Of a stretch of 64,000 nucleotides of DNA, positions 38,436 through 48,001 are shown piece by piece (position 1 is the stretch's first letter; every line of letters begins with the position of its first letter). The position numbers were made by a program, and so were the translations under genes. The notes beneath the pieces are model-generated. The model saw nothing but the letters and a program-made list of their open reading frames with translations. It ran no database searches and was not told where the DNA came from. The stretch is from Streptomyces lincolnensis (GTDB lineage Bacteria; Actinomycetota; Actinomycetes; Streptomycetales; Streptomycetaceae): assembly GCF_021173675.1 (NCBI RefSeq), contig NZ_JAIHON010000002.1:310001-374000 (forward strand), read 5' to 3'.

Positions 38436-39662
38436 GTGAGCGAGCAGACACATGCGCGGCGACGGGTGGTCGTCGTCGGCGCGGGCATGGCCGGGGTGCA
38501 GACCGCCGTCGCCCTGCGGGAGCAGGGCTTCACCGGCGGCGTGACGGTGATCGGCGCGGAGCCCCACCAGCCGTACGACCGGCCGCCGCTGTCGAAGGCC
38601 GTCCTGCTGGGCAAGGCCGAGGACTCCGCCTTCGAGGTGGACTTCGAGGGCCTCGGCATCGACCTGCGGCTCGGCCGCGAGGTCCTCGGCGTACGCCCCG
38701 CCGACCGCGAGCTGGACACCGCCGAGGGCCCGGTGCCCTACGACGTCCTGGTCCTGGCCACCGGCGCCGAACCGATCCGGCTGCCGGGCGCCGAGGGCGT
38801 CCCCGGCGTCCATCTGCTGCGCACCCTGGACGACGCCGAGCGGCTGCGCCCGGTGCTGGCACGGCAGCACGACATCGTGGTCGTCGGCGCGGGCTGGATC
38901 GGCGCCGAGTTCGCCACGGCCGCGCGCGAGGCGGGCTGCGCGGTGACGGTCGTCGAGGCCGCGGACCGCCCTCTCGCGGGCGCGCTGCCCGCCGAGGTGG
39001 CCGAGCCGATGGTCTCCTGGTACGCCGACGCCGGAGCCGTCCTGCGCACCCACGCGCGCGTGGAGCGCGTCGAGCCCGGTGCCGTCCTGCTGGACGACGG
39101 CTCGCGGCTGCCCGCCGGCGCCGTCGTCGTCGGCATCGGCGCCCGCCCCGCCACGGCCTGGCTGGCCGGTTCCGGCATCGCGCTCGGCCGGCACGGCGAG
39201 GTCGTCGCCGACGACCGCCTGCGCACCTCCGCGCCGGACGTCTACGCGGTCGGCGACTGCGCCTCCTTCCCCTCGGGGCGCTACGGCGAACGCCTCCTGG
39301 TCCACCACTGGGACAACGCCCTCCAGGGCCCGCGCACGGTCGCCGCGAACATCATCGGCGAGGCCGTCGGAGCGGTCCCGGCGGTCTACGACCCGGTGCC
39401 GTACTTCTGGTCCGAGCAGTTCGGCCGCTTCGTCCAGTACGCCGGTCACCACGCCTTCGCCGACACCACCCTGTGGCGCGGCGAGCCCACCGGGCCGGCC
39501 TGGACGGTCTGCTGGCTGCGCGAGAACCGTCTGGTCGCCCTGCTCGCGGTGGGCCGCCCCCGGGACCTGGCCCAGGGCCGGCGGCTGATCGAGGCGGGCA
39601 CCCCGATGGACCCGGCGCTGCTGACGGATCCGGCGAAGCCGTTGAAAACGGCCACGGCGTAG
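38436..39662 (+). CDS. Ferredoxin-reductase-like FAD/NAD(P)H oxidoreductase
   Basis: This 408-residue flavoprotein has an FAD motif GAGMAG near the N-terminus, PYDRPPLSK, an NAD(P)H motif GAGWIGAEFA, the second FAD block VYAVGDCA and a C-terminal reductase domain (YFWSEQFGRFVQYAG). It resembles putidaredoxin/rhodocoxin reductases, which pass electrons to a [2Fe-2S] ferredoxin. The partner is not in the immediate neighbourhood; the only ferredoxin in the window is bfd, 7 kb away. The gene appears to use a leaderless transcript from TTGCCC/TAAGGT. Confidence 0.9.
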   Translation: MSEQTHARRRVVVVGAGMAGVQTAVALREQGFTGGVTVIGAEPHQPYDRPPLSKAVLLGKAEDSAFEVDFEGLGIDLRLGREVLGVRPADRELDTAEGPVPYDVLVLATGAEPIRLPGAEGVPGVHLLRTLDDAERLRPVLARQHDIVVVGAGWIGAEFATAAREAGCAVTVVEAADRPLAGALPAEVAEPMVSWYADAGAVLRTHARVERVEPGAVLLDDGSRLPAGAVVVGIGARPATAWLAGSGIALGRHGEVVADDRLRTSAPDVYAVGDCASFPSGRYGERLLVHHWDNALQGPRTVAANIIGEAVGAVPAVYDPVPYFWSEQFGRFVQYAGHHAFADTTLWRGEPTGPAWTVCWLRENRLVALLAVGRPRDLAQGRRLIEAGTPMDPALLTDPAKPLKTATA

Positions 39663-39728
39663 TGCGAAAAGCGCAGGTCGGGGGAGTCCGGCTTCCTACT
39701 GTCAGTGCGGGATGGCACGCTTGTTTCC

Positions 39729-40100
39729 GTGACCGAGATTGACGCAAAGATCGATGCTCTCGTCCCCGCCTGGCTCACCCTCCCCGACATCGCAGAAATG
39801 CTGGATGTCGAGGTGACGCGTGTGCGGCAGCTGGTCAAGGACGGCCAGCTCATCGCCGTACGCCGTGGCGAGAACCGCGCGCTGCACGTTCCCGCCGCCT
39901 TCATCGACGGGGCCGAGCAGAAGGTCGTCAAGGGCCTGTCCGGGACCTTGACGCTCCTGCGGGACGACGGCTTCAGCGACGCAGAGATGCTGGAGTGGCT
40001 CTTCACCCCCGACGAGAGCCTGCCCGGCACGCCCGCACAGGCCCTCAGCGAGAATCGCGGCACGGAGGTGAAGCGCCGGGCCCAGGCGCTCGCCGTCTGA
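39729..40100 (+). CDS. Rv2175c-type winged-helix DNA-binding protein
   Basis: This 123-residue protein has a MerR/excisionase-like helix-turn-helix (WLTLPDIAEMLDVEVTRVRQ) followed by a basic wing (LIAVRRGENRALHVP). A helical C-terminal domain follows (LSGTLTLLRDDGFSDAEML). It matches mycobacterial Rv2175c, a DNA-binding substrate of the PASTA kinase PknL whose N-terminal Thr is phosphorylated (recalled). GTG 39729 is chosen; GTG 39705 is also open. In mycobacteria the two genes are neighbours. Here thi genes and a flavoprotein gene lie between them. Confidence 0.82.
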   Translation: MTEIDAKIDALVPAWLTLPDIAEMLDVEVTRVRQLVKDGQLIAVRRGENRALHVPAAFIDGAEQKVVKGLSGTLTLLRDDGFSDAEMLEWLFTPDESLPGTPAQALSENRGTEVKRRAQALAV

Positions 40101-40171
40101 TCCGATCCGACTGATCGCAGACCGATCCGCACACCGTCCGGAGTACGGGCCGGGGCGCGCGCGTCACGGCC

Positions 40172-40204
40172 CGGCCGGAGTCATGGCTCCATGGCCTCCG
40201 GCCG
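40172..40204 (+). terminator. Nested perfect hairpin in the Rv2175c-thiE gap
   Basis: CGGCCGGAG (40172-40180) pairs with CTCCGGCCG (40196-40204). Inside the loop CATGG (40182-40186) pairs with CCATG (40189-40193). It ends 105 bases before thiE and can be a terminator or leader structure. No TPP element is present in the 209-base gap. Confidence 0.6.
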
Positions 40205-40309
40205 GGGCCCGTCGCGGTCCGTCGAGCCACGCCTGTGGTTCACTACGGCCCGCCGCCGACCGCACCGGCCCACGGCCCGTACGCCACCGACACCCGGGGG
40301 GACCTCCGC

Positions 40310-40990
40310 ATGCCCGTCACGTCCGACACCGCCGCCCGCGACCGGCTTCCCGACGCCCGGCTCTACCTCTGCACGGACGCCCGCAAGAAGCAGGGCGACC
40401 TCGGCGACTTCCTGGACGCGGTGCTGAGCGGCGGCGTGGACATCGTCCAGCTGCGCGACAAGACCCTGGAGGCCGACGAGGAACTGGCCCTGCTGGAGCT
40501 CTTCGCCGACAAGTGCCGCCGGCACGGCAAGGTCCTCGCGGTGAACGACCGGGCCGACGTGGCCCACGCGGCCCGCGCCGCCCACCCCTGGGGGCCCGCC
40601 GTCCTCCACCTGGGCCAGGGCGACCTCCCCGTCCCCGCCGCCCGCGCGATCCTCGGCGACGACCTCCTCATCGGCCGCTCCACGCACTCCGAGGCCGAGG
40701 CCGCCGCGGCCGCCGTCCAGGAGGGCGTCGACTACTTCTGCACCGGCCCCTGCTGGCCCACCCCCACCAAGCCCGGCCGCCACGCACCCGGCCTCGACCT
40801 GGTCCGGTACACCGCCGCCCTCGGCACCGAGCGCCCCTGGTTCGCCATCGGCGGCATCGACCTCGGCAACCTCGACGAGGTGCTGCGGGCCGGCGCCCGC
40901 CGGGTCGTGGTCGTCCGGGCGATCACCGAGGCGGACGACCCCGGCGCCGCGGCGGGGGAGTTCGCGAAGCGGCTACGGCACGTGGCGTAG
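40310..40990 (+). CDS. thiE: Thiamine-phosphate synthase
   Basis: This 226-residue TIM-barrel enzyme has [51 protein letters not shown] and AIGGID, the full ThiE set. It joins hydroxymethylpyrimidine diphosphate to thiazole phosphate. ATG 40310 follows a GGGGGGA site. It is about 2.3 kb from the thiO operon and on the other strand, with no riboswitch of its own visible. Confidence 0.96.
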   Translation: MPVTSDTAARDRLPDARLYLCTDARKKQGDLGDFLDAVLSGGVDIVQLRDKTLEADEELALLELFADKCRRHGKVLAVNDRADVAHAARAAHPWGPAVLHLGQGDLPVPAARAILGDDLLIGRSTHSEAEAAAAAVQEGVDYFCTGPCWPTPTKPGRHAPGLDLVRYTAALGTERPWFAIGGIDLGNLDEVLRAGARRVVVVRAITEADDPGAAAGEFAKRLRHVA

Positions 40991-41012
40991 TCGACCGGGC
41001 GACCAGTCCATC

Positions 41013-41084
41013 GGTCGGATGATCGACCTGGTGAGCGGTCGGATGATCGATCAGGTGGTCGGTCGGATGATCGGCCGGGGTGTC
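41013..41084 (+). repeat. Three 24-base tandem repeats between thiE and metF
   Basis: Copies start at 41013, 41037 and 41061, each beginning GGTCGGATGATCG and continuing with a variable GACCTGGTG-like part. The period is exactly 24 bases. They lie about 60 bases upstream of the metF promoter. Confidence 0.8.
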
Positions 41085-41144
41085 CGGCGAGTGTCCGAGG
41101 GATGGACAACAAGTCGACAAATCCGGCAAATTTCCCTGATCCGG

Positions 41145-42103
<959 letters not shown>

Positions 42104-42159
42104 ACCGGCCACGCCGGTATACGACACACTGCGTAGCGGCTACTGGGAGAGGGGCGTAC

Positions 42160-43149
42160 ATGGGCTGGACGGTCCTCTACATCGCGTTCGGAGTCGTCGC
42201 GCTGTGGCTGCTGGGTGAAGTGCTGTTGCAGTACAAGGCGCGGCTGCGCTGGCGACTGCTCGCCTTCGCCGGGTTCCTCGGCGTGGTCCTGGGTGTCCTG
42301 ATCCCGTCCGTGATCGTCATCGCCCTGGGCGCCGCCGCCTTCGCGGTCGGCCAGACCTACGTCACCCTCTCCTTCCGCCGCGGCTTCGCACAGGGCTGGG
42401 CGGTCAATCCGCCGGAGGCCCTCGGCAACCTGGTCGGCGGCAAGCGCAACCGCCGCGACCGGGGCCGGCAGGAGCCGACCCTGGAGGTCACCGACCTGGA
42501 GAGCGGCGAGGCGGGCTTCGCCGAAGAGCCCCCGTACGCCGACGGCACCAAGTACGGCCAGGACACCGGCGCCTACGGCCAGGACGACTACGACCGCGAC
42601 GACGTCTTCACGCCCGCCCGTCCCCTCCAGCCGACGGCCGCCGAGACCACGTCCGTGTACGAGCCGCAGCCCCTCCCCGACGACACGGGCTCCTACGGCA
42701 TATACGACACCGGCTACGCGGCCGCCGCCGACGCCTCCTACGCGGCCGCGGGCCAGCCCCAGGACCAGTACGCGACGGCCGCCGCCGACCAGACGTACGG
42801 CTACGACGGCTACACCGGCTACGACCAGCAGCAGTACGGCTACGATCCGGCCGGACAGCAGCAGTACGCCGCCTACTCCGACCCGTACATCGGCACCCAG
42901 ACCTACGACGGTTCCGGGTACGACGCCTCCTACGGCGGCCAGCAGCAGTACGGCCAGCAGGGCTACGCCCAGGACCAGTACGCCACCGGCACCTACGGCG
43001 AGACCCCGCCCGGCGGTGTGTGGGTGCCCCAGCAGCGCAGCACCGACGACCCGTACGGCGCCGAACTCCCGCCGGAGCAGCAGCAGTACGGCCAGCAGGG
43101 CTACGACCAGACCCAGGGCAACGGGTACGGCGACCAGTACCGCTTCTGA
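42160..43149 (+). CDS. Membrane protein with Tyr/Gln/Gly-rich low-complexity C-terminal domain
   Basis: This 329-residue protein has two or three membrane spans in the first ~70 residues (YIAFGVVALWLLGEVL and LLAFAGFLGVVLGVLIPSVI). A basic linker follows (KRNRRDRGR near 95-105). From about residue 120 to the end the sequence is dominated by Tyr, Gln, Gly, Asp and Ala in repeats such as QQQYG, YGQQGY and DQYAT, with almost no hydrophobic aliphatics. This composition is that of prion-like domains able to phase-separate. No catalytic motif is present. GGGAGAGGGG precedes the ATG. The gene follows metF by 56 bases. Confidence 0.8.
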   Translation: MGWTVLYIAFGVVALWLLGEVLLQYKARLRWRLLAFAGFLGVVLGVLIPSVIVIALGAAAFAVGQTYVTLSFRRGFAQGWAVNPPEALGNLVGGKRNRRDRGRQEPTLEVTDLESGEAGFAEEPPYADGTKYGQDTGAYGQDDYDRDDVFTPARPLQPTAAETTSVYEPQPLPDDTGSYGIYDTGYAAAADASYAAAGQPQDQYATAAADQTYGYDGYTGYDQQQYGYDPAGQQQYAAYSDPYIGTQTYDGSGYDASYGGQQQYGQQGYAQDQYATGTYGETPPGGVWVPQQRSTDDPYGAELPPEQQQYGQQGYDQTQGNGYGDQYRF

Positions 43150-43206
43150 GGGATGTACTCCTCCTTCTGAGGAACCGCCCGCCCGTTCGGGCCCCGGGGC
43201 TCGACG

Positions 43207-44721
43207 TCACTGAGAGCCGCGGAACTCCGGCCCCTCGACGATCAGTCCGGCCACGAGCGCGCCCGACATGCCCGCGTGGGCGAGCCCGCCGCCCGGGTGC
43301 GACCAGCCGCCGACGGTGAACAGACCCGGTGTTCCCGTGCTGTTGGACGGATGCAGCAGGCCGCCGGCTCCGGCCGCCAGTGCCGGCGCCGGGACCGAGC
43401 CGCCCTCCGCGCCGGTCTCCTCGGCGATCTCGGCCGGAGTACGGACCTCGTGCCAGAGCAGACGCTCGCGCAGATCGGGTACGGCACGCCCGGCGGCGGC
43501 GATCATGTGCTCGACGCCACGGTCGACGTCCGGCTGCTCCGGTCGTCCGCGGCCGGTCTGTGCCGGCACCACCGAGGTGAGGGTGATCGCCTCATGGGCG
43601 GAGTCCGGGACCAGCTTCGGGTCGTCGGGACGCAGGACGGTGACGGTGGGGCGGGTGTCCGTCCCGAGCGGGGTACCGAACAGAGCCTCCAACTCGCCCT
43701 CCCGGTCGGGCGCGTGCACCACCGTCCGGTGGGCCACCCCTTCCGGCCGCGGACCGCGCAGCGCCATCAGCACCGTCAGACGGCTCGCCGCCCCCCGCTG
43801 GGCCGGGACGCCACCGGCGGGCCGCACCACCGACTCCCGGACCAGTCGGTCCACCACCGCGGGAGCCGTGCCGGCGACCACGAAGTCCGCCTCCGCCACG
43901 GACCCGTCGGCCAGCTCCACCCCGGCCGCCCGGCCGTCCTTCTCCAGCAGCCCCGTGACCTCGGCGCCGAAGACGAACTCGACCTTCCTGGCCACGCACC
44001 GCTCGTGCACCGCGCGCGCCAACTCCCGTATCCCGCCGCGGACATACCAGGTGCCGAAGGCGTGCTCCATGTACGGCAGCACGGCGGCGCTCGCCGGGAC
44101 GGCGCGCGGATCCAGGCCGTACGCCAGGGCGTGGCTCTCCAGGAGGGCGGCGAGCCGGGGGTCGCGCAGCTCCCAGGCGGCGACCTCGGCGAGGGTCGTG
44201 GCCCTCCGGGTGCGCAGCAGTCGCTTGTGCGGGACCGCCGGGTAGGGCTCGCGCTCGGCCAGCACCGACCAGTTCGGCCAGAGGGGCTCCTCCAGGAGCG
44301 GTCTGCGGGTCCGGTCCCAGGCCTCGCGCGCCCGGACCAGGAAGTCGCCCCAGCGCTGCCCGGCGGCCGCACCGAGCGCCTCGTCCAGGGCCGCGACGAC
44401 ACCCGCGCGCGAGGCGTTCGGCAGGGACACCTGTGTGCCGTCGGCGAAGACGTGCCGGGACGACGGGTCGACCTGGACCAGCTCGACGCACGCCTCCAGC
44501 GGCTCCTTGCCGGTCTTCAGGAACAGGTCGCGGTAGACCGCGGGGAGGGTCAGCAGTCCGGGGCCCGAGTCGAAACGGAAGCCGTCCCGCTCGAAGCGGC
44601 GCACCGCTCCGCCGTACGTGTCCGTACGCTCGTACACCGCCACCCGGTGGCCCGCGACGGCCAGCCGGGCAGCGGCCGCCATCGCGCCCATGCCGGCGCC
44701 GATCACCGCAATCCGTGCCAT
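43207..44721 (-). CDS. CrtI/phytoene-desaturase-like FAD oxidoreductase
   Basis: This 504-residue flavoprotein begins with the dinucleotide-binding motif VIGAGMGAMAAAARL and the acidic strand end VYERTDTYGG. It continues with the RFDSGPGLLTLP block and ends with the GLFTVGGWSHPGGGLAHAGMSG signature of CrtI-type desaturases and related isomerases. The substrate is a polyprenoid or similar lipid by family, but no phytoene synthase or other carotenoid gene is nearby, so carotenoid synthesis is not supported. TAAAGT (complement of 44729-44734) ends seven bases before the ATG, suggesting a leaderless mRNA. Confidence 0.85.
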   Translation of the reverse strand: MARIAVIGAGMGAMAAAARLAVAGHRVAVYERTDTYGGAVRRFERDGFRFDSGPGLLTLPAVYRDLFLKTGKEPLEACVELVQVDPSSRHVFADGTQVSLPNASRAGVVAALDEALGAAAGQRWGDFLVRAREAWDRTRRPLLEEPLWPNWSVLAEREPYPAVPHKRLLRTRRATTLAEVAAWELRDPRLAALLESHALAYGLDPRAVPASAAVLPYMEHAFGTWYVRGGIRELARAVHERCVARKVEFVFGAEVTGLLEKDGRAAGVELADGSVAEADFVVAGTAPAVVDRLVRESVVRPAGGVPAQRGAASRLTVLMALRGPRPEGVAHRTVVHAPDREGELEALFGTPLGTDTRPTVTVLRPDDPKLVPDSAHEAITLTSVVPAQTGRGRPEQPDVDRGVEHMIAAAGRAVPDLRERLLWHEVRTPAEIAEETGAEGGSVPAPALAAGAGGLLHPSNSTGTPGLFTVGGWSHPGGGLAHAGMSGALVAGLIVEGPEFRGSQ

Positions 44722-44883
44722 GCCCGCGACTTTATCGGCCACCACCGACAATCCGTCCGCGGGCCCGTGACCTGCCGAGTTCACGGGGGACCGGCCCCGG
44801 ATCCCCCGGGCGAGGGAAGTACGGACGCGGACGCGATCGTCACCACTGGGTGACAGAGCGTCCTGGGGGTGAGTGCGCAGGGC

Positions 44884-44899
44884 TGAGTACGCGTACCTA
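44884..44899. promoter_or_regulatory. MacR-box-like inverted repeat
   Basis: TGAGTACGCGTACCTA matches the recalled MacR consensus TGAGTAC-N2-GTACTCA in 12 of 14 defined positions. A second TGAGTAC half-site follows at 44910-44916. The box lies about 165 bases upstream of the CrtI-like gene, in the gap 44722-45227. Confidence 0.45.
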
Positions 44900-45095
44900 G
44901 TGAGTGAGTTGAGTACGCGCGCGGATGGGCTGCGACCTGCGGGAACGAGAGAGTGGAGGCACGGAGAGGGGCGCGGCTCCGGCACCGGCGACACGGGGCG
45001 CCGGAACGGAGCGGCCCCTGATCCGCTCCTTCCGTCGGCAGAGCCGGCGGAAGCGAGACACGGGGGAACCCGGAGTTGACCGAACGGGACCCAAC

Positions 45096-45127
45096 GGGGG
45101 AATCGGGGGACACGGGGGAATCGGGGG
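45096..45127 (+). other. Perfect four-tract G-quadruplex motif
   Basis: Four runs of five G (45096-45100, 45105-45109, 45114-45118, 45123-45127) are separated by four-base loops AATC, ACAC and AATC. It is also a short nine-base tandem repeat. It lies 100 bases beyond the 3' end of the TetR gene and 375 bases upstream of the CrtI-like gene. Apart from this and the MacR-like box, the 506-base gap 44722-45227 shows no supportable gene. Confidence 0.75.
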
Positions 45128-45227
45128 AGCACGAGGAGGCGCCGGTTCGAGGTGGCCCGCGGGGGACGCGGCCACATCGGACCGGCGCTTCTGTGTGCGC
45201 CGACCACACCTGCGGCCCGTGTGGGCC

Positions 45228-45857
45228 TCAGTGGCAGCCGCTCACCCGCCCCTGGAGCAGCCGGGACAGCGCCGCGTGCACGTCGTCCAGGGAGCGTTCC
45301 GGCTGGAACGCCTGCCAGTCCAGGGCGGCCACCAGCACCATGCCGACCAGCGCGGCCGCGGTCAGCGGGATGTCGATCTCGTCGCTGAACTCGCCGTTGT
45401 CGACGCCCTCGCGCAGCACGCCCTCGATGACCGCCACCGCCTCCTGCCGGACCACCATCAGGGTGGATTGCCAGGCCCGGTTGGTGCGCCACAGCTCCGC
45501 CACGTACAGCTGGGTGAAGGACGGATAGCGCTGGATGAAGACCAGCCCCGCGCGGATCATCGCGTCCAGGGCGTCCACCTTGCCGCCCCCGTCCCGGGCG
45601 GTGCGCTCGGCCGCCTCCCGCAGGGACGCGCTGAGGAGGCCCACGCCGTGCCGCAGCAGTTCCTCGAAGAGGACGGACTTGCTCGCGAAGTTGTAGTAGA
45701 CCGTGCCCTTCGCGACCCCGGCCCGCTCGGCGATCTCGTCCACCGTGGTGGCGGAGAAGCCCTGCTCGGCGATGAGCGTGACGGCCGCCTCGTAGAGCTT
45801 CTGCCGGGTGGCCTCGCGGCGCGTGCTGACACCCGACGTGGCGCTGCTGCTTTCCAT
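45228..45857 (-). CDS. TetR-family transcriptional regulator
   Basis: This 209-residue protein has the N-terminal TetR helix-turn-helix (TRQKLYEAAVTLIAEQGFSATTVDEIAERAGVAKGT, about 16-51, ending TVYYNFASK). An all-helical ligand domain with a large hydrophobic C-terminal half follows. It lies 59 bases downstream of the YhgE-type gene and reads in the same direction, so it is probably the last gene of that unit. A palindromic operator of TetR type lies upstream of the ABC gene, and a near-identical one lies at 16391-16405. The ligand is unknown; efflux of a toxic or lipid compound fits the neighbours. Confidence 0.92.
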   Translation of the reverse strand: MESSSATSGVSTRREATRQKLYEAAVTLIAEQGFSATTVDEIAERAGVAKGTVYYNFASKSVLFEELLRHGVGLLSASLREAAERTARDGGGKVDALDAMIRAGLVFIQRYPSFTQLYVAELWRTNRAWQSTLMVVRQEAVAVIEGVLREGVDNGEFSDEIDIPLTAAALVGMVLVAALDWQAFQPERSLDDVHAALSRLLQGRVSGCH

Positions 45858-45916
45858 GGTCCCGATTCTCACAGGAGCCGCCCCCCGGCGGGGCACCGGA
45901 GGCGTCACCGCCGGGC

Positions 45917-48001
45917 TCACAGGGTCAGCTCCGGGTGCAGCCGGTCGAGCGTCCACACCTGTCGCCGGCGGGCCGACACGGCCGTCAGGGCCAGCGCGCC
46001 CGCGGTGAAGGCCGCCAGCACGGCACAGGCCTCCCAGACCGGCCCGAGGCCACCGCCCGTGATGAGCCGGCGCAGCGCCTCGACGACGTAGCTCATCGGC
46101 AGGAAGGGATGCAGCGCGTTGAAGAAGCCGGGGCTGGTCTGCACCGGGTAGGTGCCGCCCGCGGAAGTCAGCTGGAGCATCAGGAGGGCGAGGACGAGGA
46201 TCCGCCCGGCCGCTCCGAAGCGGGCGTTCAGCCACTGCACGATCGCCGCGAAGCACGCCGTCACCAGGAACAGGAAGCCCACCGTCCCGGCCGCCCGCAC
46301 CATCTGGAGGCCGACCGCCCAGTGCAGCACCGCCATCAGGGCCGCCGTCTGGAGCACCCCGATCGCCACCACCGGCAGCCAGCCCGCCAGCGCGATCCGC
46401 CAGGCCGAGGCGCCCGCGGCCAGCGCACGCCGGTTCATCGGGGTGATCAGCATGTACGCCACCATCGCGCCCACCCACAGGGACAGCGGGATGAAGTACG
46501 GGGCGAAACCGGTGCCGTAGTTGGGCGCCTTGTGCAGGTCCCTGGAGACCAGCTGGACGGGGTCCGCCATCACCTCGGTGCGCTGGTCGCGGTCCTTCTC
46601 GTCGTAGTCGGGGATCTGCTCGGCGCCGTCGTGCAGGCCCCGCGAGAGCTTGCCCGAGCCGTCGACGAGCTTGTACATGCCGCCGTTCAGGTCCTCGGCG
46701 CCGGTCCTGAGCTCGCCGACGCCCTCGTCCAGGTCCGTGGCACCTGTCTCGGCCGTCCCGAGCCCGGTGTGCAGCGCCTTGGCGCCGTCGGCGACCTTGC
46801 CAGCGCCCTCGTTCAGCTTGTTGATCTTCCGTACGGCGTCGTCGAGGTCCTCGGTGAGGTGGGGCGCCCGGTCGGCGAGCGCCCGGGCCTGCTTCTGGAG
46901 CGTGCCGAGGTGGCCGTCGAGCTTCTTCAGGTCGCCGTTCTGGTCCGCGACCAGGGTGTTGACGTCGTCGGCGACCTTCGCCACGTCCGCCGCGGCCTGC
47001 TTCGCCTTCTTCAGGTCGGCGCAGGCGGCGTCCGGCAGCACGGGGTCCGTGCAGCGCGCCCTGTACACCGTCTCCAGGGTGCCGGAGGCCGCGTGGGCGC
47101 CCTTGGCGGCGGTCGGGGCGGTCTTCACCAAGGTGTCGAGGTTGTGCCGGACCGCCGCGGCCGAGTCGGCGACGAGGCGGGCCGTGTCCCCGATGGTCTT
47201 CTCGTTGTCCTTCAGGAACGGACGCACCTTGTCCGAGACCCCGTTGACCTTGTCCGCCAGGGTCTGCGTGCCGTCCGCGACGCGGCGCGCGCCGTCCTCC
47301 AGGTCACCCGCGCCCGAGTCCAGCTTCGTCAGCCCCGTGGAGAGCCTGCCACTGCCCTTCTCGGCGTCCTTCAGGCCGTCGGCGAGGTCCTTGGAGCCCT
47401 TCTCCGCCTTGCCGATGCCGCCCTGAAGGTCGTCGGCCCCGTCCGCGGCCTTCACGGTCGCGCCGTGGATGTCCGAGAACGAGATGAAGATCCGGTCCAG
47501 GAAGGACCGCGAGGCCTTGGTGGACGCGGCCGTCCGCACCTCCGCGAACACCGTTCGCGAGATCTGCCCGACGATGTAGTTGTTCGCGTCGTTCGTCCGC
47601 ACCTGGAGCGCGCCGGTCTCGGGCGAGGCGCCCGAACTGGAGGCGATCCGGCGGCTGAAGTCCTTCGGCATGGTCAGCGACAGGTAGTACCTGCCGTCCT
47701 CCACGCCCGCGCGTGCCTCGGCGGCGCTCACCTCCTGCCAGTCGAAGACGTCGCTCTCGCGCAGCCCCTTGGTGATCTCGTCGCCCGCCGTGAGGCGCTT
47801 CCCGTCGGCGGTGGCGCCCTGGTCGTCGTTCACCAGCGCCACGGGGATGCGGTCCAGTCGGCCGTACGGGTCCCAGAAGGACCACAGGTACAGGGCGCCG
47901 TACAGCAGCGGCAGCACCAGCAGCGCCACCAGGGCGGCGCGCGGCAGCTTGCCCCTGCCGAAGCGGCGCAGCTCAAGCGCGGCCAGTCGCGGCGAGCGCA
48001 T
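45917..48001 (-). CDS. YhgE/Pip-type ABC-2 membrane protein
   Basis: This 694-residue protein has the YhgE/Pip architecture. A first span near the N-terminus is followed by LYLWSFWDPYGRLDRIPVALVNDD. A long extracytoplasmic region follows, made of heptad-like repeats with many Asp, Gly and Lys (DLADGLKDAEKGSGRLSTGL type, about 190-480). Five or six spans lie at the C-terminus with the ABC-2 core (FFNALHPFLPMSYVVEALR). It should be the permease partner of the ATPase gene it overlaps by 29 bases. Known relatives include phage-infection protein and ESX-type secretion components. Substrate unknown. Confidence 0.9.
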   Translation of the reverse strand: MRSPRLAALELRRFGRGKLPRAALVALLVLPLLYGALYLWSFWDPYGRLDRIPVALVNDDQGATADGKRLTAGDEITKGLRESDVFDWQEVSAAEARAGVEDGRYYLSLTMPKDFSRRIASSSGASPETGALQVRTNDANNYIVGQISRTVFAEVRTAASTKASRSFLDRIFISFSDIHGATVKAADGADDLQGGIGKAEKGSKDLADGLKDAEKGSGRLSTGLTKLDSGAGDLEDGARRVADGTQTLADKVNGVSDKVRPFLKDNEKTIGDTARLVADSAAAVRHNLDTLVKTAPTAAKGAHAASGTLETVYRARCTDPVLPDAACADLKKAKQAAADVAKVADDVNTLVADQNGDLKKLDGHLGTLQKQARALADRAPHLTEDLDDAVRKINKLNEGAGKVADGAKALHTGLGTAETGATDLDEGVGELRTGAEDLNGGMYKLVDGSGKLSRGLHDGAEQIPDYDEKDRDQRTEVMADPVQLVSRDLHKAPNYGTGFAPYFIPLSLWVGAMVAYMLITPMNRRALAAGASAWRIALAGWLPVVAIGVLQTAALMAVLHWAVGLQMVRAAGTVGFLFLVTACFAAIVQWLNARFGAAGRILVLALLMLQLTSAGGTYPVQTSPGFFNALHPFLPMSYVVEALRRLITGGGLGPVWEACAVLAAFTAGALALTAVSARRRQVWTLDRLHPELTL

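Noticed and set aside
40101..40309. Second TPP riboswitch before thiE
   Set aside because: The CTGAGA and ACCTGATC blocks found before thiO are missing here. Only a strong hairpin is visible.
41013..41084. CRISPR-like array
   Set aside because: Three direct 24-base tandem units without spacers and without cas genes are a simple tandem repeat.
43207..44721. Carotenoid biosynthesis cluster
   Set aside because: Only one CrtI-like flavoprotein is present. No phytoene synthase, prenyl synthase or cyclase is in the window.
45076..45528. Plus-strand frame starting TTG with a CxxCGPCG-like stretch
   Set aside because: Most of it is antisense to the TetR gene, the ribosome site is poorly placed, and the start region is a simple repeat that forms the G-quadruplex motif.
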